DNA from: Microbacterium sp. Yaish 1
GTDB taxonomy: Bacteria; Actinomycetota; Actinomycetes; Actinomycetales; Microbacteriaceae
NCBI RefSeq assembly: GCF_002245215.1
Contig: NZ_NPMR01000001.1
Span: forward strand, 868,001 to 932,000
Direction of reading: 5' to 3'
DNA: 64,000 nucleotides
Position 1 is the first letter of the stretch, and every line of letters starts with the position of its first letter. Under the pieces are notes generated by a model. It did not search any database. It saw only the letters and a list, made by a program, of their open reading frames with translations, and had not been told where the DNA came from. A program made the translations under genes and the position numbers. Of the stretch, positions 25,413-34,366 are shown piece after piece.

Positions 25413-27971
25413 GTGCGTCAGGTGACGACATCCCTCCGCGACCTGCGTTCGTTCGCCGCGGGCGCCGGCTCCTGGCTGCGCCACCGCCCGGTGACGCTCC
25501 TGATCGCGATCCTCACGATCGGGCTGAGTGTCGCGGGGATGATCTTCGAGCCGATCGACTGGGGTTTCATCCCCGCCCAGGACGCCGGTGGCGCCGGCGC
25601 GGCGACTCGTCACTGGTGGAGCTCCGTGACCTCGCTGTTCGTCGTCGAGACGGTGCCGGCCCTCATCGTGTTCGTCGTCCTCGTGCTCGTGGTGGTGGGT
25701 GCCGCCGAACGGGCGATGGGGAGCGTGCGCACCGTGATCGCGTACCTCGTGGGTGGCGTCGCGGCATCCTTCCTGGGTTTCGCGATCGATCTGTTCGAGC
25801 AGACCTACCTCGCCGGCATCCCGTTGAACGCCCCTGCCGTCGACGTGTTCTCCCCCACCGCCCCGTTGCTGGCCACGGCGATGGCGGCCAGCTCGTTCTT
25901 CGGTACGATCTGGCGGCGTCGCACTCGACTGCTGGCGGTGCTCTCCGCCGTCACCCTCTATCTCTACTCGGGCGGCGCGAACGACCTGTTCTCGCTCCTC
26001 GCCGTGCCGGTGGGGTTCGTGCTCGGCTTCGCGCTCGGTGGGCGCAGCAGCGGTTTCCGCCTCGTGCGCAGCTCGTACTACGAGAAGCGGGTGCTGCTCG
26101 CAGCCATCGTCGCGATCACGGCGATCGGCCCGGTCGTCGCGACCGCCTCGGGGTCGGGCGCGGGTCTGCTGTCGATCTACGGCTATCTCTCGATCGACCC
26201 GCTGAGCATCGTCGACGGCCAGGTGTGCGCGTTCGGCTCGGCCGGCGCCCCCTGCCCCGATGACTTCTCCTCCATCGCCGATCTGCAGGGGTGGTCGAGC
26301 GTCGTGGCGCTGCTCCCGCTGGTCGTCCTCCTGCTCGCGGCGCGGGGCATCCGCAACGGCCGACGTATCGCGCTCGAGGTCGCCGTCGCGATCAACCTCG
26401 CGATGTTCGCCGGCATGCTCTACACCTTCTTCGTGATCGAGCCCGACACCGTCGCCGCCATCGGTGAGGCGGTCAACGCCGAGACCGCGGATTTCGTGTG
26501 GCAGACCCTCACCGGGGTGATCGTCGGCGCCCTCGTGCCGCTGGCCGTCGCGATCGTGCTGATCGTGTTCCGGGGAGCCGCCCGGGTGACGACCACCGCG
26601 GCGGCCAAGCGCACGTTCGTCCTGACGGTCGTGATCGGGACGGCGGCGACGCTCGTCGTCTCGTTCGTCGGAACGCTCCTGATCGCCGACGGCTTCCAGC
26701 CCGGGGTCGACGCGCTGATGGTGTTGCGCGCGTTGCCGCTGCGTCTCGTGCCGCCGACCCTCATCCCCTCGGACGTCATCGAGTTCGTGCCCGAGTCCGG
26801 TGTCGCGCAGGCGATCTGGTACCTCCCGTCGCTGGTGTTCTGGCTGATCCTGGTCGTCGCCGTCGCCCGCGTGCTCGTCGACTCGCGCACCGTGCTCGAC
26901 GCACCCGACCGGCTGCGCGCCCGGCGCGTGCTCGAACGCGGTGGCGGCGACACGCTGTCGTTCATGTCGACGTGGCGGGGCAACTCGTACTGGTTCGCCC
27001 CCGATGCCGACGCCGCGATCGCCTACCGCGTGCGCGGCACGATCGCGGTGACCCTCGGCGGTCCGTTCGGCCCCGACCACGACCGGCCCGACGTGGTGTC
27101 GGGCTTCGTGGAGTTCTGCGGTGCGCACGGCTGGACCGCGACCTTCTACAGTGTCGACGCGCGCGAGGGCAGCGTCTTCGATCACCTCGGCTGGCAGCGG
27201 ATGCCGGTGGCCGAGGAGGCCGTGCTGCGCCTGCCCGACTGGAACACGGCGGGAAAGAAGCGACAGGACATCCGCACCGCGACCAACCGCGCGTCGCGCT
27301 CGGGGATCACGGCTGTCTGGACGTCGTGGCGCGAGCTCACGCCGGGTCAGCACGCGCAGATCCGCGAGATCTCCGAGGGCTGGGTCGCCGACCGGACGCT
27401 GCCCGAGATGGAGTTCACCCTCGGCGGTGTCGACGAGCTCGACGACCCCGCGGTGCGTCTGATGATGGCGGTGCACGAGAACGGCCGGATCGAGGCGGTC
27501 ACGAGCTGGCTGCCGATGTTCGAGGACGGAGCCGTGACCGGGTACACCCTCGACTTCATGCGCCGGCGGGGCGACGCGATGAACGGGATCATGGAGTTCG
27601 TGATCGGCGCCGCCGCCGACCGGATGAAGGGCGACGGGCTCACCCTGCTGAGCCTGTCGGGCTCGCCGCTGGCCTCGACGCAGCTCGGCGACGACGCCGC
27701 GCCCACCAATGTCGCCCGCCTGCTCGACCTCCTGGGCGGGCTGCTCGAGCCGGCGTACGGGTTCCGGTCGCTGCTGAACTTCAAGCGCAAGTTCCAGCCC
27801 GAGTTCGTGCCGCTGTGGGCCGTGTATCCCGACCCGGCGATGCTGCCCGCGCTGGGCGTCGCTCTGACGCGGTGCTACCTGCCCACCCTCACCCTCGGGC
27901 AGGCGGTGCGGATGGCCGGGGCCCTGCGCGAGCCCGCCGTCAGCGGCCGAGCCCCCAGTGGTCCGCGATGA
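25413..27971 (+). CDS. MprF-like aminoacyl-phospholipid synthase
   Basis: The 852-residue product starts at GTG 25413. Its first half is a membrane region with roughly twelve hydrophobic segments. Part of it (HWWSSVTSLF, GAAERAMGS, FSPTAPLLAT) recalls rhomboid-type folds more than the MprF flippase. From about residue 490 comes a soluble DUF2156/LPG-synthase domain, with LSFMSTWRGNSYWFAPD, GGPFGPDHDRPDVV, LDFMRRRGDAMNGIMEF and the YGFRSLLNFKRKFQPEF ending. Such domains transfer an amino acid from aminoacyl-tRNA to phosphatidylglycerol or diacylglycerol at the inner leaflet. This lowers surface charge and protects against cationic peptides. The amino acid (Lys or Ala) is not decidable here. 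Its 3' end overlaps the esterase gene by 32 bp tail-to-tail. Confidence 0.85.
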   Translation: MRQVTTSLRDLRSFAAGAGSWLRHRPVTLLIAILTIGLSVAGMIFEPIDWGFIPAQDAGGAGAATRHWWSSVTSLFVVETVPALIVFVVLVLVVVGAAERAMGSVRTVIAYLVGGVAASFLGFAIDLFEQTYLAGIPLNAPAVDVFSPTAPLLATAMAASSFFGTIWRRRTRLLAVLSAVTLYLYSGGANDLFSLLAVPVGFVLGFALGGRSSGFRLVRSSYYEKRVLLAAIVAITAIGPVVATASGSGAGLLSIYGYLSIDPLSIVDGQVCAFGSAGAPCPDDFSSIADLQGWSSVVALLPLVVLLLAARGIRNGRRIALEVAVAINLAMFAGMLYTFFVIEPDTVAAIGEAVNAETADFVWQTLTGVIVGALVPLAVAIVLIVFRGAARVTTTAAAKRTFVLTVVIGTAATLVVSFVGTLLIADGFQPGVDALMVLRALPLRLVPPTLIPSDVIEFVPESGVAQAIWYLPSLVFWLILVVAVARVLVDSRTVLDAPDRLRARRVLERGGGDTLSFMSTWRGNSYWFAPDADAAIAYRVRGTIAVTLGGPFGPDHDRPDVVSGFVEFCGAHGWTATFYSVDAREGSVFDHLGWQRMPVAEEAVLRLPDWNTAGKKRQDIRTATNRASRSGITAVWTSWRELTPGQHAQIREISEGWVADRTLPEMEFTLGGVDELDDPAVRLMMAVHENGRIEAVTSWLPMFEDGAVTGYTLDFMRRRGDAMNGIMEFVIGAAADRMKGDGLTLLSLSGSPLASTQLGDDAAPTNVARLLDLLGGLLEPAYGFRSLLNFKRKFQPEFVPLWAVYPDPAMLPALGVALTRCYLPTLTLGQAVRMAGALREPAVSGRAPSGPR

Positions 27972-29244
27972 TCTCGAGCCCCTGCTGGAAGATGTAGGTC
28001 CAGGACGCCGCATCGTGCGCGCTCCCCTGCGCCTCGACGTAGGTGGCATCCATCCCCGCCGCCTGCGCCGCCTGGTAGATCCGCTGCACGCCCGGGAGGA
28101 ACCCGGCGTCGTTGCTCCCGACGCCGAACACCGCGGTCATGTTGCGGTACGGCGCATGGGCCGCCATGATCGCGGCGGGCTTGGCCGCCTCGTACGCGGC
28201 ACGGTCGCCGCCGAAGCCCTGCGCGATCGTCGTCGCCTCGTCGCCGAGCGAGGGGAACTCCTCACCCGAGGCGTCGAGGATCGCGCTGAAGAGCTCGGGG
28301 TGGGCGGAGCCGAGCTGGATCGAGCACGTGCCGCCCTGCGACAGGCCCCCGATCCCCCAGAAGTCGGGGGCATCCAGAACCGGCAGGTTGGCTTTGATCC
28401 AGGTCGGCACGTCGACCGTCAGGTAGGTGGCCGACTTCCCGAGCGGCGAGTCGATGCACATCGGGTTGGCGTCGGGAGAGCCGAGCTGGTCGGGCGAGAC
28501 GACGATCGGCGCGAGGCCGTCGTGCGCCGCGGCGTACGCGTCGAGCGACTGCTGCAGATGCGCGGCGATCAGCGGGTCCTGGGGCTGTCCGGGCTGCCCC
28601 GACAGCACGATCAGCACGGGCAGCAGCGGCGGGTTCTCGGTGAGGGCTGCGGGCGGGCGGTAGATGACGGCCGGGCGGGCGGTGAAGCCCGAGGCCGTGG
28701 CGGGGATCGTGACCGTGCCGACCTCGCCGGTCGAGGGCATCCCGTCGGGGGCGGTCCAGTCGGCGATCGTCGGACGGTCGGCGCCGCTGCCGAGGGACGG
28801 CAGATCAGCGGAACCGAACGCGGGCATCCCGAGGGCGAGGCGCACGGTCGGGTACTGTCCGAATGCGATGTTCACGCCCATGGCGGCGGTGAGCGCGAAG
28901 AGCACGATCGCCAGCGGCGCGGCGACGGCCCGGCGCCACGTGGGACGCCAGAGCGACACCAGGGCGACCCCGATGGCGGCGAACCCGAGCGCGATCCACA
29001 TCCGTGAGTCGGCCGTGAGCACGACGCCGAACAGGTTGTAGTGGTCCGCGAGCAGCCAGGTCAGGCCCATGCCGATCAGCCCGGCGGCGACGGCCGCCGT
29101 CGCCGCCGTCAGCGTCCAGCGCCGGCGCAGCCAGCGGTTGCTCGGCCGCAGCACGACGAGGAGCACGAACGCGAGGGCAGCCGCGATGCACGTCGCGACG
29201 ACGGCCGGTCCGGAGAGGATGTTGATGTTGAGCAGCCAGTTCAC
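27940..29244 (-). CDS. membrane-anchored alpha/beta-hydrolase esterase
   Basis: The 434-residue product has four N-terminal membrane segments (about residues 12-32, 45-66, 84-99 and 108-127), then a secreted alpha/beta-hydrolase domain of the esterase D/mycolyltransferase-like type. The nucleophile elbow GLSQGG gives Ser302, GSND gives a candidate Asp379, and GSAH gives His410. It faces the MprF-like gene tail-to-tail. In other Gram-positives an esterase beside an aminoacyl-lipid synthase removes the amino acid from the lipid, and the same may hold here. That is inference. The alternative is an acyl- or mycolyl-like transferase, but Microbacteriaceae do not make mycolic acids. Confidence 0.85.
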   Translation of the reverse strand: MNWLLNINILSGPAVVATCIAAALAFVLLVVLRPSNRWLRRRWTLTAATAAVAAGLIGMGLTWLLADHYNLFGVVLTADSRMWIALGFAAIGVALVSLWRPTWRRAVAAPLAIVLFALTAAMGVNIAFGQYPTVRLALGMPAFGSADLPSLGSGADRPTIADWTAPDGMPSTGEVGTVTIPATASGFTARPAVIYRPPAALTENPPLLPVLIVLSGQPGQPQDPLIAAHLQQSLDAYAAAHDGLAPIVVSPDQLGSPDANPMCIDSPLGKSATYLTVDVPTWIKANLPVLDAPDFWGIGGLSQGGTCSIQLGSAHPELFSAILDASGEEFPSLGDEATTIAQGFGGDRAAYEAAKPAAIMAAHAPYRNMTAVFGVGSNDAGFLPGVQRIYQAAQAAGMDATYVEAQGSAHDAASWTYIFQQGLEIIADHWGLGR

Positions 29245-29310
29245 ATCGACCTCCCGAGGATCGCGTCGAGCCGGAGTGGCGCGGCGGGCTCACCGATCCG
29301 TCCACAGCGT

Positions 29311-29350
29311 AAACCGGGCCGCGTGCTCGCATGCGCACGCGGCCCGGTTT
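29311..29350. terminator. 16-bp perfect terminator hairpin
   Basis: AAACCGGGCCGCGTGC at 29311-29326 and GCACGCGGCCCGGTTT at 29335-29350 form a perfect 16-bp stem with an 8-nt loop. It lies 72 nt beyond the stop of the ASCH gene on the minus strand and closes the glycan operon. TTT on the outer side of the stem on either strand suits bidirectional use, although the only other adjacent gene starts here rather than ends. Confidence 0.8.
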
Positions 29351-29421
29351 TCGCGGCGGTTTCATCAGCTGAGAGACGACCGCGACCCCGCGAACTCGGT
29401 CCGCGAACTCGATCGGCGGAC

Positions 29422-29937
29422 TCAGTCGGCGTGCTCGGGCGGCCACACGACCGAGAAGCGCTCGAAGACGATGTCCTCGTCCTCCGACCACTCGGCGCCG
29501 CGGGCCGCCGCGACGCGCGTCCAGTAGCGCCGGTGCTCGCGCTGCCAGCTCTCGAGCGAGAGGTCGTCCTCGCCCTCGTCGGCGGCGAAGGCGGCGTCCG
29601 CGCTCGTGAACGGCCCGAGGCGCAGCTCGGTCGTGCGGATGATGATGCGCGGGGCACCCGTGCTGTCGCAGGCGATCCAGTGCGAGCCGATCCGCGGGAT
29701 GAGGTCGCCCCGCGCGACGAAGTCGGCGACGAGCTCGGCGGTCGCCCGCTTGCCGCCCGCGAGCACGATGCCGAGCAGCTCGTCGGCCAGGCGAGCGTTG
29801 TCGCCGAAGTGCTCGACCGTGTACTCGGGAGCCGCGAGCACGGCCTCGGGGTGCGCGGCGCGGTACTGCTCCCACATCTCGGCCGCGGCGGCCTCGTCGA
29901 GGGGCAGGACGCGGGAGGACCCGGTGGTTTCGGTCAT
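29422..29937 (-). CDS. ASCH-domain protein
   Basis: The 171-residue product starts at ATG 29937, which overlaps the GH38 stop by 4 nt (ATGA); the frame upstream is only the shadow of the mannosidase. It matches small ASCH-domain proteins (DUF984 type), with MWEQYRAAHPEA, LLGIVLAGGKRATAEL, IRTTELRLGPFTSADAAFAADEGE and an FERFSVVWP ending. ASCH proteins are related to PUA domains and are thought to bind RNA; some hydrolyse modified nucleosides. The gene is the last of the glycan operon and its link with glycan breakdown is not obvious. It may be a passenger. Confidence 0.82.
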   Translation of the reverse strand: MTETTGSSRVLPLDEAAAAEMWEQYRAAHPEAVLAAPEYTVEHFGDNARLADELLGIVLAGGKRATAELVADFVARGDLIPRIGSHWIACDSTGAPRIIIRTTELRLGPFTSADAAFAADEGEDDLSLESWQREHRRYWTRVAAARGAEWSEDEDIVFERFSVVWPPEHAD

Positions 29938-32900
29938 CCCTCCATCCTGGCACCGGCCGGTGCGGCCACCCGGTAGGTGCGCACCTCGAAGGGCCGGAGC
30001 TCGAGGGCCACGCGGCCGGCGTCGTACACGATCTCGCCGAGGTCGTCCTCGATGAGCGATGCCTCGCGGATCGTCTCGGCGCCCTCGATGCGCAGTTCGC
30101 CCGCGACGCGTCGACCCGCGGGCTCGTACACGCGCACGACGAGGTCGCCCGAGCGGTCGGCGGCGAGCTTGACCCCCGAGACCAGGATGCCGGGCGTCGC
30201 GGTGACCAGCGGCGCCACGGGCGCCCCGGTGCGCTCGCGCAGGGCGGTGTTCAGCGCGAGGCCGGCGGCCGTCGCGGCCTCGATGTCGGCGCCGATCACG
30301 AGACCGTAGCGGTGGGTCTGCTCGCCCTGATCGGTCTCGGGGTCGGGGAAGCGCGGGGCGCGCAGCAGCGAGAGCCGAACCGTCGTGGTGACGCCCCGGT
30401 CGGGATCGGCGTCGCGCGTGACGTCGTACCCGTAGGTCGAGTCGGTCACGAGCGCAGCCCCGAACCCGGCTTCGGCGACGTGGACGAAGCGGTGCATCGA
30501 CGTCTCGAACTTCGCCGCCTCCCAGCTGGTGTTGGTGTGGGTCACCCGCTTGGCGTAGCCGAACTGCGTCTCGGCGGCGGTGTGCTCGGCCTGGATCGCC
30601 AGCGGGAACGCGACCTTGAGGAACTTCTCGACCTCGTGCCAGTCGGTCCGCTGCGTGATCTCGATCGTGCGGGACCCGGGGCGCAGCACGAGCTCCTGCG
30701 TGAGCGTCGAGGCCGAGAACGAGCGGGCGATGCGCACGTGGGCCGCGCCGTCGCGCGTGTCGACGGTGAGCGCGTCGACGGCCGTGAGGTCGGTGACGCG
30801 ATTGCGGTAGAAGCGGTCGACATCCCAGGCATCCCACATGTTGGGGAAGTCCTGGTGCAGCTGCAGGAGGTTCGCCGGCTCGCCCGCGGGAATCGTCTCG
30901 CGGCCCGTGGCGAGCTCGACCGCCGAGGTGATGAGGCCGCCCGCCGAGATCGTCACCCGGACGAGATCGTTGGTGAGCACGAACCCGCCGTCGTGCTCGC
31001 GCACCTCGACCGCGCCGGCCGGGGGCGCGGCGGGCGCGGCGCCGAGACCCGGGACCCCGTCGCGGGTCAGCGGCGAGGCGTTGAAGACGACGCGCTCGCC
31101 GCCGCTGCCGGCCAGCAGCTCCTGGGCGCGGTCGATGAGCGCCTCGGCGGCCGCCGCGACGCGCTCGTACTGCTCGACGGCCTCGCGGTGCACCCAGGCG
31201 ATCGAGGTGCCGGGGAGGATGTCGTGGAACTGCTGCAGCAGCACCTGCTGCCACAGCGCGTCGAGCTCGTCGTAGGGGTAGTCGGCGCCGGTGCGCCAGG
31301 CGGCGGTCGCCCACCAGGCCTCGGCCTCGATCAGCAGGTGCTCGGTGCGCCGGTTGCCCTGCTTCGTCTTGTGCTGGCTCGTGAGGGTCGCCCGGTGCAG
31401 CTCGAGGTACAGCTCCCCCACCCACACCGGCGGCTTCGGCAGCTCGGTCATCGCGCGCTCGAAGAACGCGTCGGGATGCTCCCACTGCACGCGCGCGCTG
31501 CCCTCGAGGTCGGCCAGGCGCTCCGCCTTGCCGGTCATCTCGCGGGTCGTGCCGCCACCGCCGTCGCCCCACCCGACCGGGGCGATGGATCCGGATGCCA
31601 CGCGGGACTCGCGGAACTGCCGCGAGGCCTTCGCGACCTCCATGCCCGACAGCTGCGAGTTGTAGGTGTCCATCGGCGGGAAGTGGGTGAACATCCGCGA
31701 CCCGTCGATCCCCTCCCACGCGAAGGTGTGGTGCGGGAACCTGTTGACCTGGTTCCACGAGATCTTCTGCGTGAAGAACCACTCGAACCCCGCGCGGCGC
31801 ATGAGCTGAGGCAGCGCCGGGGAGTACCCGAACGAGTCGGGCAGCCAGACTCCGCGCGAACGGATGCCGAACTCCTCCTCGAAGAAGCGCTGCCCGTAGA
31901 GGAACTGGCGGACGATCGCCTCACCGGTGGGCATGACGGTGTCGGACTCGACCCACATGCCGCCCAGCGGCAGGAAGCGGCCCGCCGCGACGGCATCCTT
32001 CACCTTGGCCCACACCTCGGGACGATGCTCCTTGAGCCAGGCGTACTGCTGCGCGCTCGACATCCCGTACCGGAAGTCGGCGCTCTCGCCCAGCAGCTCG
32101 GTCATCGTCGTGCTCGTGCGCGCGACCTTGCGGATGGTCTCGCGCACCGGCCACAGCCACGCGGAGTCGATGTGCGCATGGCCGATCGCCGAGATGCGGT
32201 GCGCGCTGGCCTCGGCAGGCGACGCCAGCACCTCGGCGAGCGCGGCGCGAGCGTCGCCGGCGGTCTCGGGGATGCGCTGCAGGTCGAGACGGTCGAGCGC
32301 GTCGTCGAGCGCCTGCAGGATGCGCATGCGGCGGGGCGCGGTCTCGGGCAGCTCGGCCTGCAGCTCGACGAGCACCTCGAGGTCGAGCGCGAGCTCGTGC
32401 ACCTCGGGCTCGAACACGGCGAGGTCCATGTGCCGCACGGCGTAGAGGGGGCGCGACGAGGACGTCCGGATGTCGCCCTCCTGCGTCGGGAGGAAGGGGT
32501 GGTAGTCCAGCAGCACGGGGTTGGCCGCGGCTTCGATGTAGAACTCGACCTCCTCGTCTCCGGCTGCCTCCTCGGCGATGCGCACCCACTGGTTGCGCGG
32601 GTTGAGCGACTTCACGGGTTCGCCGCTCGGCAAATAGACGAGCCCCTCGCACTGGAAGCCGGGCATGTTCGGATCGAAACCGAGGTCGACGAGGGCCTCG
32701 ACCCGGCGTCCCGCCCACTCCGACGGAACCCGGCCGCGGACGCGGAACCACGTCGTCGACCAGGCCGGCCCCCAGGACGATCCCGCCTCGAACGGCTCGA
32801 ACTCCAGCGCCAGACCGTCGGCGGCGGGGATGGGCTCGCCCGGCAACCGGTTCGCCGCGATCTCGAGCGGGATGCGCCGGGAGTGGATGGCGGGGCGGAT

Positions 32901-32957
32901 GCGCTCGCTGAGCACGCGCGCGGCGCGGCCGGTGGTGAGGGGGATGTCGTCGTGCAT
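29934..32957 (-). CDS. GH38 alpha-mannosidase
   Basis: The 1007-residue product is a full-length GH38 alpha-mannosidase. Metal ligands lie in GHAHIDSAWLW (His260, His262, Asp264). The nucleophile is Asp374 in WLPDSFGYSPALPQ. Downstream come TQKISWNQVN and the GWGDGGGGTT loop. It has no signal peptide, so it is cytoplasmic and would trim alpha-mannosides from imported oligosaccharides. The start at ATG 32957 is not preceded by a ribosome site; the 64 bp upstream are repetitive CGGTCG-type sequence, so the true start could be slightly different. It is coupled to the ASCH gene downstream and follows the GH5 gene. Family members cleave alpha-1,2, 1,3 or 1,6 linkages, so linkage is open. Confidence 0.92.
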   Translation of the reverse strand: MHDDIPLTTGRAARVLSERIRPAIHSRRIPLEIAANRLPGEPIPAADGLALEFEPFEAGSSWGPAWSTTWFRVRGRVPSEWAGRRVEALVDLGFDPNMPGFQCEGLVYLPSGEPVKSLNPRNQWVRIAEEAAGDEEVEFYIEAAANPVLLDYHPFLPTQEGDIRTSSSRPLYAVRHMDLAVFEPEVHELALDLEVLVELQAELPETAPRRMRILQALDDALDRLDLQRIPETAGDARAALAEVLASPAEASAHRISAIGHAHIDSAWLWPVRETIRKVARTSTTMTELLGESADFRYGMSSAQQYAWLKEHRPEVWAKVKDAVAAGRFLPLGGMWVESDTVMPTGEAIVRQFLYGQRFFEEEFGIRSRGVWLPDSFGYSPALPQLMRRAGFEWFFTQKISWNQVNRFPHHTFAWEGIDGSRMFTHFPPMDTYNSQLSGMEVAKASRQFRESRVASGSIAPVGWGDGGGGTTREMTGKAERLADLEGSARVQWEHPDAFFERAMTELPKPPVWVGELYLELHRATLTSQHKTKQGNRRTEHLLIEAEAWWATAAWRTGADYPYDELDALWQQVLLQQFHDILPGTSIAWVHREAVEQYERVAAAAEALIDRAQELLAGSGGERVVFNASPLTRDGVPGLGAAPAAPPAGAVEVREHDGGFVLTNDLVRVTISAGGLITSAVELATGRETIPAGEPANLLQLHQDFPNMWDAWDVDRFYRNRVTDLTAVDALTVDTRDGAAHVRIARSFSASTLTQELVLRPGSRTIEITQRTDWHEVEKFLKVAFPLAIQAEHTAAETQFGYAKRVTHTNTSWEAAKFETSMHRFVHVAEAGFGAALVTDSTYGYDVTRDADPDRGVTTTVRLSLLRAPRFPDPETDQGEQTHRYGLVIGADIEAATAAGLALNTALRERTGAPVAPLVTATPGILVSGVKLAADRSGDLVVRVYEPAGRRVAGELRIEGAETIREASLIEDDLGEIVYDAGRVALELRPFEVRTYRVAAPAGARMEG

Positions 32958-33021
32958 GGGCGGGTGGGTCCGTTCGGTCGGGCGGTCGGTCGTCGTCGGT
33001 CGTGCGGGGGGTCGGGTCGTC

Positions 33022-34317
33022 TCAGGGCATGGTGGCGGCGGCGCCACCGCCGAGGACCGGCGCGGCGGTGCCGCTACCGGCATCCACCCGCTCCATCCTC
33101 TCGATCCCGCGTGCGGCCAGCTGCGCGGTGTCGGCTTGGCGCGAGGCGAGGACGATCTGCGGGCCGCGGCCATCGCGCTCGGCGGCGCGCACCCAGGCTT
33201 CGAAGAACGCCCCGCCGGGGGCGCACGCGGTGCGGTACGGGCCGGAGTCGTCGAGCACGAGGCCGACCGGGGATGCCGCGGGGCGGGGCGCATCGCGCAG
33301 TTCGCGCGCCAGCTCGGCGAACCGGCGGCCCGTGGGTTTGACCACGCCGTCCTCGTCGATCAGCCCGAGGTCGTACTCGACCGGCGGGAAGTCGAGCATC
33401 GAGCGCGCGACGTCGTGGGAGCACCACCACGTGATGCCGGAGAGGACGGGGACGTCGGCGGCACGGCGCACCGTCTGCTCGAGGAAGTCGGCGGCGTCGT
33501 CACGATCGACGACGGTGACGGGAGCCCCGACCTCCTGCAGCCAGACGGGGCGGTCGGCCTGGGCGTGCCAGGCGGCGGCGAGCTGGACGAGGTACTCGGC
33601 GTGGCGCACCGAGCCGGCGCCGAGGCCGCCGTGCCGCTGGGCCGCACCGTTGAAGACCCAGGAGTGGACGATGGTCTCATCTCCGTGCTCGGCGGCGTGA
33701 CGCGGCAGGAAGGGCTGCCGCTCGTCGTACCAGGTCGCGTCGTAGGCGGCGTGCGTGATGAGGCCCGGCGCGCTCGCGCGGGCGACGCCCAGCAGCCGCA
33801 CGAGCCATTCCTCGGCCTGCGCCTCGTCGATCGGGTGCGGGTGCGGGTGCGGCCGGGCCGCGAACTGGTTGACCTCGTTGCCGAGGGTGAGTCCCATGAC
33901 ATTGGGGCGCCCGCGCAGAACCTCGCCGAGGGCCCGGAGGTACGCCTCCTCTCCCGCGAGGGCGACGGGGTCGGTGAAGATGTTGCGCTCGTGCCACGTC
34001 GTGACCCAGGCGGGCAGGAAGTCGAAGCTCGACAGGTGACCCTGCAACGCATCGACGTTGACGTCGAGATCGAACTCGGCCGCGGCATCCACCACCCCGC
34101 CGATGTCGGCGAGCGCCGCCGGGCGGAGCAGGCCCCGGTTCGGCTGGACGAGGTGCCACAGCGGGAAGAGCCGCACGTGGTCGGCCTCGAGCCCGGCGAT
34201 CGCCTCGAAATCGCGGCGCACCTCGTCGAGGTCGAGGTCGAGCCACGCGTGGAACCAGCCGGAGCGGGGCGTGTAGTTGACGCCGAATCTCATGGCGGGG
34301 TGGATCAGGGAGGTCAT
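33022..34317 (-). CDS. clan GH-A glycosidase, GH5_18-like beta-mannosidase
   Basis: The 431-residue product starts at ATG 34317 behind GGAAGGCCCC. It is a (beta/alpha)8 retaining glycosidase. GVNYTPRSGWFHAW is near the N-terminus, VRLFPLW and LQGHLSSFDFLPAW come next. Then LTLGNEVNQF carries the acid/base Glu148 and PVWLQEVGAP the nucleophile Glu262. The N-terminal pattern and FPLWHLVQPNR recall the GH5_18 enzymes of bifidobacteria, which split Man-beta-1,4-GlcNAc, the core left after N-glycan trimming. That activity would complete the pathway encoded here. Subfamily assignment is from memory of motifs and has moderate certainty. A catalytic domain of about 370 residues is followed by a short C-terminal tail. 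No signal peptide: cytoplasmic. Confidence 0.78.
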   Translation of the reverse strand: MTSLIHPAMRFGVNYTPRSGWFHAWLDLDLDEVRRDFEAIAGLEADHVRLFPLWHLVQPNRGLLRPAALADIGGVVDAAAEFDLDVNVDALQGHLSSFDFLPAWVTTWHERNIFTDPVALAGEEAYLRALGEVLRGRPNVMGLTLGNEVNQFAARPHPHPHPIDEAQAEEWLVRLLGVARASAPGLITHAAYDATWYDERQPFLPRHAAEHGDETIVHSWVFNGAAQRHGGLGAGSVRHAEYLVQLAAAWHAQADRPVWLQEVGAPVTVVDRDDAADFLEQTVRRAADVPVLSGITWWCSHDVARSMLDFPPVEYDLGLIDEDGVVKPTGRRFAELARELRDAPRPAASPVGLVLDDSGPYRTACAPGGAFFEAWVRAAERDGRGPQIVLASRQADTAQLAARGIERMERVDAGSGTAAPVLGGGAAATMP

Positions 34318-34335
34318 GGGGCCTTCCGGGGTCGG

Positions 34336-34365
34336 GGGCGGCGGCGGGGCGGCGGGGCGGCGGGG
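34336..34365. repeat. GGGGCGGC short tandem repeat
   Basis: Three copies of GGGGCGGC-like units lie in the 49-bp gap between the permease stop (34367) and the start of the GH5 gene (34317). The unit is 8 bp, so gain or loss of a unit would change spacing upstream of the GH5 ribosome site. It may be a slippage-prone spacer only. Confidence 0.5.
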
Positions 34366-34366
34366 C

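Noticed and set aside
32958..33021. Possible small gene or leader in CGGTCG-rich repeats before GH38
   Set aside because: No start, ribosome site or coding bias; low-complexity spacer only.
34336..34365. Possible CRISPR-like short repeats
   Set aside because: Units are 8 bp, adjacent and without spacers; it is a simple GC repeat.
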